Shown here in pieces: positions 60,435 to 64,000 of a stretch of DNA of 64,000 bases (the stretch's first letter is position 1; every line of letters starts with the position of its first letter). The notes beneath the pieces are model-generated. The model saw nothing but the letters and a program-made list of their open reading frames with translations. It was not told where the DNA came from and made no database searches. A program made the position numbers and the translations under genes. Source of the DNA: VRUE01 sp963714155 (lineage in GTDB: Bacteria > Actinomycetota > Thermoleophilia > Solirubrobacterales > 70-9); NCBI GenBank assembly GCA_963714155.1, contig OY970236.1, positions 1,798,001 through 1,862,000 of the forward strand, read 5' to 3'.

Positions 60435-60457
60435 TCGCCGTTGCTACCCAGCCGAGG

Positions 60458-62545
60458 CTAGAAGTGAACGATCGGGATGATCAGGATCGCGACGATGTTG
60501 GCGACCTTGATCATCGGGTTGATCGCCGGGCCGGCGGTGTCCTTGTAGGGATCGCCGACGGTGTCGCCGGTTACCGAGGCTTCGTGGGCAAGAGTGCCCT
60601 TGCCGCCGTGTGCCCCATCCTCAATCAGCTTCTTGGCGTTGTCCCAGGCGCCGCCGCCGGCGGTCATCGAGATTGCGGCGAAGAGGCCGACGACGATGAC
60701 GCCGATCAGCAGGCCGCCGAGCGCGTCGACGCTGAGCAGGCCGACGACCACGGGCACGACGATCGGGATCAGCGAGGGAAGGATCATCTCCTTCTGCGCC
60801 GCCAAGGTGACGATCGAGACCGTCTTGGCGTAGTCGGGCTTTTCGGTGCCCTCCATGATTCCGGGGTGCTCGCGGAACTGCTCGCGCACCTGTTCGACCA
60901 CCTCACCACCGGCGCGGCCAACGGCCTCGATCGCGAAGGCAGCGAAGAGGTAGACCATCATGCCGCCGATGATCAGCCCGATCAGCACGTCCGGACTGGA
61001 GAGGTTGAAGAGGCTGTTGAGATCGAAGCCAGCCGGCGCCTCCTCGGCCAATTCGCTCTTGAACGCCGCGAACAGCACGAGGGCGGCGAGAGCGGCCGAG
61101 CCGATCGCGTAGCCCTTGGTCACGGCCTTGGTCGTGTTGCCGACCGCGTCGAGCGGATCGGTGACGGCGCGCACCTCCTCGGGCAGCTCCGCCATCTCGG
61201 CGATGCCGCCGGCGTTGTCGGTGATCGGCCCGAAGGCGTCGAGGGCGACGATCAGGCCGCAGAGCGAGAGCTGTCCCATCACGGCGATGCCGATGCCGTA
61301 GATGCCGGCCAGGTCGTTGGCGGCGAGGATTGCCAGGGCGAGGACCAGCGCCGGAGCGGCGGTCGACTGGAAGCCCTGGGCGAGCCCCTGGATGATGTTC
61401 GTCGCGTGACCGGTCTCCGATGCCTGGGCGATCGTCTTTACCGGGCGGAAACGGGTCGACGTATAAAATTCGGTGATCACGAAGAGCAGTGCGGTAACCG
61501 CCACGCCGATCACTGAGCAGAGCCAGAGGTCGGTGGTGCTAACCGCGTCGGCACCGGCGCTGAGGCCGAGCCGAACCGCATCACTCATCAGCCAGTCGGT
61601 GATCGGGTAGAAGGCTGCAATCGAGAGGACCCCGGCGGCAATGACACCGGTGTAGAGCGCTCCCTCGACCCGGTCGGTTTTGGTCCGAACCAGGAGCGCC
61701 CCGATGATCGAGGCGATGATCGCGACGGCGCCGATGATCAGCGGGTAGATCGCCACCTCGCGGGAGAATTCGCCGCCGGAGCCGGTGAAGGTGAGGACGC
61801 CGAGCAGCATCACCGCAACCGAGGTGACCGCGTAGGTCTCGAAGAGGTCCGCGGCCATGCCGGCGCAATCGCCGACGTTGTCACCGACGTTGTCGGCGAT
61901 CACCGCCGGGTTGCGCGGGTCGTCCTCGGGGATGCCCGCCTCGACCTTGCCGACCAGGTCGGCGCCGACGTCGGCGGCCTTGGTGAAGATGCCACCGCCC
62001 AGCCGGGCGAAGACGGAGATCAGCGAGCCACCGAAGCCGAGGCCGACGAGCGCATCGACCGCCTCCTTGTCGGAGCTGCCGGTGATCACGAGGATGCCGT
62101 AGTAGCCGGCGACACCGAGCAGCGCCAGGCCGACGACCAGCATGCCGGTGACCGAGCCGCCCTTGAAGGCCACGTCGAGCGCCGGCGGAACTCCGCCGCG
62201 CGCCGCCTCAGCGACGCGCGAGTTGGCGCGCACCGAGAGGTTCATGCCGATGAACCCGGCCGCACCGGAGAGGACGCCGCCGAAGACGAATCCGATCGCG
62301 GTCTTGTAGTCCTGCAGGAGCCAAAGCACGATCGCGATCGGTATGGCGACCGCAGCGATGATCGTGTACTGGCGGTTGAGGTAGGCCTGGGCCCCCTCCT
62401 GCACCGCTCCCGAGATCTCCTGCATGCGCTCGTTGCCTGGCGACTTCGCCAGTAGGCGCTGAGTGATGATTAGTCCGTAGACAACAGCCGCCGCGGCGCA
62501 TACGAGCGCTACGACGACTCCGTAGTCGGTCAAAAAGCTGGTCAA
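60458..62545 (-). CDS. hppA: Membrane-bound H+-translocating pyrophosphatase, K+-independent type
   Basis: A 695-residue proton pump of about 16 helices driven by pyrophosphate hydrolysis. Substrate motifs DVGADLVGKVE (182-192) and DNVGDNVGDCAG (208-219) are intact. Position 473 is lysine in GNTTKA, the known mark of K+-independent H+-pumping enzymes (Ala in K+-dependent ones). The TTG start at 62545 has GGAGG eight bases upstream. It would recover energy from pyrophosphate released by the many biosynthetic ligases. A terminator follows it. Confidence 0.96.
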   Translation of the reverse strand: MTSFLTDYGVVVALVCAAAAVVYGLIITQRLLAKSPGNERMQEISGAVQEGAQAYLNRQYTIIAAVAIPIAIVLWLLQDYKTAIGFVFGGVLSGAAGFIGMNLSVRANSRVAEAARGGVPPALDVAFKGGSVTGMLVVGLALLGVAGYYGILVITGSSDKEAVDALVGLGFGGSLISVFARLGGGIFTKAADVGADLVGKVEAGIPEDDPRNPAVIADNVGDNVGDCAGMAADLFETYAVTSVAVMLLGVLTFTGSGGEFSREVAIYPLIIGAVAIIASIIGALLVRTKTDRVEGALYTGVIAAGVLSIAAFYPITDWLMSDAVRLGLSAGADAVSTTDLWLCSVIGVAVTALLFVITEFYTSTRFRPVKTIAQASETGHATNIIQGLAQGFQSTAAPALVLALAILAANDLAGIYGIGIAVMGQLSLCGLIVALDAFGPITDNAGGIAEMAELPEEVRAVTDPLDAVGNTTKAVTKGYAIGSAALAALVLFAAFKSELAEEAPAGFDLNSLFNLSSPDVLIGLIIGGMMVYLFAAFAIEAVGRAGGEVVEQVREQFREHPGIMEGTEKPDYAKTVSIVTLAAQKEMILPSLIPIVVPVVVGLLSVDALGGLLIGVIVVGLFAAISMTAGGGAWDNAKKLIEDGAHGGKGTLAHEASVTGDTVGDPYKDTAGPAINPMIKVANIVAILIIPIVHF

Positions 62546-62582
62546 GTTAGGTCCTCCGGCTGGTTTCTAAGCGGCGCGGGAG

Positions 62583-62595
62583 TCTATATATGCGA
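62583..62595 (-). promoter_or_regulatory. Possible -10 region of hppA
   Basis: The AT-rich CATATATAGA on the minus strand, about 40-50 bases upstream of the hppA start, is a candidate -10 box (TATATA or TATAGA). No matching -35 box was found. Confidence 0.3.
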
Positions 62596-62621
62596 GCGGC
62601 GAACGCGCTCCCAGAGCGGCC

Positions 62622-63788
62622 CTAGGCCTGTTCCGCACCTTGCGGGGCGGCGCTGTAAGTCCGCTTGGTCTCGGCCACGGCGTCGCGGTAGATGTCCTCG
62701 ATCGAGACTCCGGCATCGAGTGCCTCACGGGCGCGCTGGGCCCCATTGCGCTGGGGGAGATCGACCTCAATGCCGAGCTGGCTGCGCGCGGGCTCGGTCC
62801 AGGCAAGCAGTTCGTCTAGTGCCTCCGCTGCCTCGATCTCCACGCCGCGGCGGAAGTCGATCAGGCGACCGCTCATCCCATGGCGGATCGCCCGCCAGAG
62901 GTTCTCCTCGATCTCGCGATCGCGCAAGGGCGTACCGCTGCCTTCGTAGCCGTGCTCGTCGTAAGCCATCGCTGCCTGGGCGATGCAGGCGGAGATCAGG
63001 CCGGCCAGGGCAAAGGACTCCTCGCCGCGCGTCTGGGCATCGCAGATCCGCACCTCGACCGTGCCGAACGAGTGGTGCGGACGAACGCTCCACCAGAGCT
63101 GGGTCGACTCGACCACCGACCCCGCCCGCTCGAGCAGGCCGACGAAGTCCGCGTAACCGGCCCAATCGACAAACGGGCTCGGCACGCCGCAGCGGGGAAA
63201 GGTGCGGGTGAAGATCTCGGTGCGGACGGTGTGCAGGCCGCTGTCGCGACGGTCGAGGAAGGGCGAGTTGGCCGAAACCGCGAGCAGCAGCGGCAGCAGC
63301 TCGCGCAGCCAGTCGCAGACCGCGATCGCGCGGTCAGCCCCGCGCACGCCCATATGCACGTGCATGCTCCAGGTGTTGTTGCGCTGGGCGACGTAGCCGA
63401 GTTCGTGGCGCAAGCGGTTGTAGTGCGGGGTGTCGATGATCCGCTGGTCGAGGTAGTTGGCCCAAGGGTGAGTCCCCATCGCCCCCAGGGCCAGCCCCAT
63501 GTCATCGACCAAGCCGAAGAGCCGGCTGCGACGCTGGCGCTGCAGCGAAACCGCCTCGACGAAGCTCTCTGCCCGGCCGGAGCGGATCTCGACCTCAGAG
63601 GCGATCAGCTCGCCGGCCGCGGACTCGGCGAGGACGTCGTCTGCCTGGCAGGCCGCGTAAACATCCTCGAAGCGATGCTCGAGCTCCAGGCTCGCCGGGT
63701 CGAGGATCGCGAACTCCTCCTCGAGGCCGATCGTGAAGTCGGTCGAGGACTCGAACGTCTCCCGAGCGCGGTCGAGGTCCAGGGACAA
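62622..63788 (-). CDS. GCS2-family carboxylate-amine ligase (YbdK-like)
   Basis: A 388-residue ATP-dependent ligase of the glutamate-cysteine ligase type 2 family. Signatures: FTIGLEEEFAILDPASLE at the N-terminus, GTHPWANYLDQRI, NNTWSMHVHMGVRGADRA and SFGTVEVRICDAQT. Such enzymes have weak glutamate-cysteine ligase activity in vitro, or act in mycothiol-free thiol or peptide ligation; the true substrate is unknown. Start is TTG at 63788, ten bases after rex. Confidence 0.88.
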   Translation of the reverse strand: MSLDLDRARETFESSTDFTIGLEEEFAILDPASLELEHRFEDVYAACQADDVLAESAAGELIASEVEIRSGRAESFVEAVSLQRQRRSRLFGLVDDMGLALGAMGTHPWANYLDQRIIDTPHYNRLRHELGYVAQRNNTWSMHVHMGVRGADRAIAVCDWLRELLPLLLAVSANSPFLDRRDSGLHTVRTEIFTRTFPRCGVPSPFVDWAGYADFVGLLERAGSVVESTQLWWSVRPHHSFGTVEVRICDAQTRGEESFALAGLISACIAQAAMAYDEHGYEGSGTPLRDREIEENLWRAIRHGMSGRLIDFRRGVEIEAAEALDELLAWTEPARSQLGIEVDLPQRNGAQRAREALDAGVSIEDIYRDAVAETKRTYSAAPQGAEQA

Positions 63789-63798
63789 GATTCAGCTC

Positions 63799-64000
63799 TT
63801 AGGTCAGGTAGAAGTAGAGCGCGTAAAGCAGGTCGACGGCCGGGCTAGAGGTGTGAACCGTCACCTCCGGCGGCACCTGCAGCAGCTGCTCGGAGTAGTT
63901 GAAGATGATCTTGACGCCGGCCTCGACCAGCCGGTCGGCGACGGCCTGAGCGGCGGCGGCCGGCACCGCCAGGACCCCGACGACGATCTCCTGCTCGGCG
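63799..64000 (-). CDS. rex: Redox-sensing repressor Rex, C-terminal part (runs off the right edge)
   Basis: The last 66 codons of a Rex-type NAD(H)-sensing repressor: VGVLAVPAAAAQAVADRLVE, AGVKIIFNYSEQLLQVP and the domain-swap C-terminal helix ending LLYALYFYLT. These match the C-terminal Rossmann part of Rex (typical VPA-x-x-AQ-x-VADRLVEAG and LNFAP). The DNA-binding domain lies outside the window. It is upstream of the GCS2-type ligase gene in the same direction. Confidence 0.85.
   Translation of the reverse strand, partial: AEQEIVVGVLAVPAAAAQAVADRLVEAGVKIIFNYSEQLLQVPPEVTVHTSSPAVDLLYALYFYLT

Larger units (their letters stand above)
59919..60457. other. Gene-free stretch between clpX and hppA
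   Basis: These 539 bases hold palindromic elements C2 and C3, the hppA terminator and a weaker inverted repeat (GGCAGCTTC at 60208-60216 with GAAGCTGCC at 60252-60260) between C2 and C3. The clpX promoter should lie in the 60 bases or so next to the gene, but no clear pair of boxes was found. I see no protein gene. Confidence 0.7.

Overview
The window is 64 kb of a high-GC bacterial chromosome made almost wholly of housekeeping genes, nearly all on the minus strand. The pheS-pheT-argC-argJ-argB-argD order, the mreBCD-mrdA-rodA rod-shape cluster, an RNase E/G gene next to rplU-rpmA-obg, a K+-independent H+-pyrophosphatase and high GC with many GTG/TTG starts point to an actinobacterium. A deep-branching lineage of the Thermoleophilia/Solirubrobacterales type is my inference, not something the sequence proves. 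No prophage, insertion sequence, CRISPR array or rRNA gene is visible.

Layout. 1-1835: a cysteine operon (Rrf2/CymR-like regulator, HicA remnant, HicB-like protein, cysK, cysE). 1901-3646: two convergent LuxR-family regulators, one with a degenerate receiver and one an HDOD-LuxR fusion. 3777-8496: gltX, an irregular Arg-like tRNA, endonuclease IV, an acyl-CoA dehydrogenase and a Cys-rich orphan. 8545-16916: dnaE, a secreted coiled-coil wall enzyme, argG with small membrane and coiled-coil proteins, and an ABC1 kinase. 17049-26224: a tightly overlapping run rpmI-rplT-rRNA methyltransferase-pheS-pheT-argC-argJ-argB-argD. 26311-32364: wecB (plus strand, wedged between infC and rpmI), infC, thrS, a polytopic membrane protein and a VOC-family fragment. 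32380-36967: tRNA-Val, a structured-RNA candidate, a DUF4177-like protein, zwf, two secreted proteins (one a trypsin-like protease) and tRNA-Cys. 37010-46990: a DivIVA-like protein, rsfS, nadD, proA, proB, obg, a secreted beta-propeller, rpmA, rplU and rng. 47044-54447: rodA, mrdA, mreD, mreC, mreB, maf, ndk, a zinc-ribbon membrane protein and a 42-residue membrane peptide. 54437-64000: folC, valS, clpX, hppA, a GCS2-type ligase and the 3' end of rex.

Most neighbouring genes overlap by 1-32 bases or are a few bases apart, so translational coupling looks pervasive. Functional blocks are translation (gltX, pheST, thrS, valS, ribosomal proteins, infC, obg, rsfS), amino-acid synthesis (cys, arg, pro), rod-shaped cell-wall growth (mre/mrd cluster) and NAD/NADPH, folate and pyrophosphate metabolism.

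The most unusual signal is a set of about nine large fold-back (palindromic) elements. They have inverted arms of about 11-28 bp, often perfect, around a loop that usually holds a further hairpin. At least three sequence subfamilies occur, mostly just after stop codons. Arms differ between copies yet stay self-complementary within a copy, and three elements lie inside protein-coding sequence (pheT, a membrane protein, and the valS/folC junction). Other oddities are a tRNA whose anticodon loop can be read as 8 nt and whose anticodon arm is exactly complementary to its own 3' trailer, a thrS without a canonical start codon, a clpX that appears to start at CTG, and an rplU tail with eight A6 runs.
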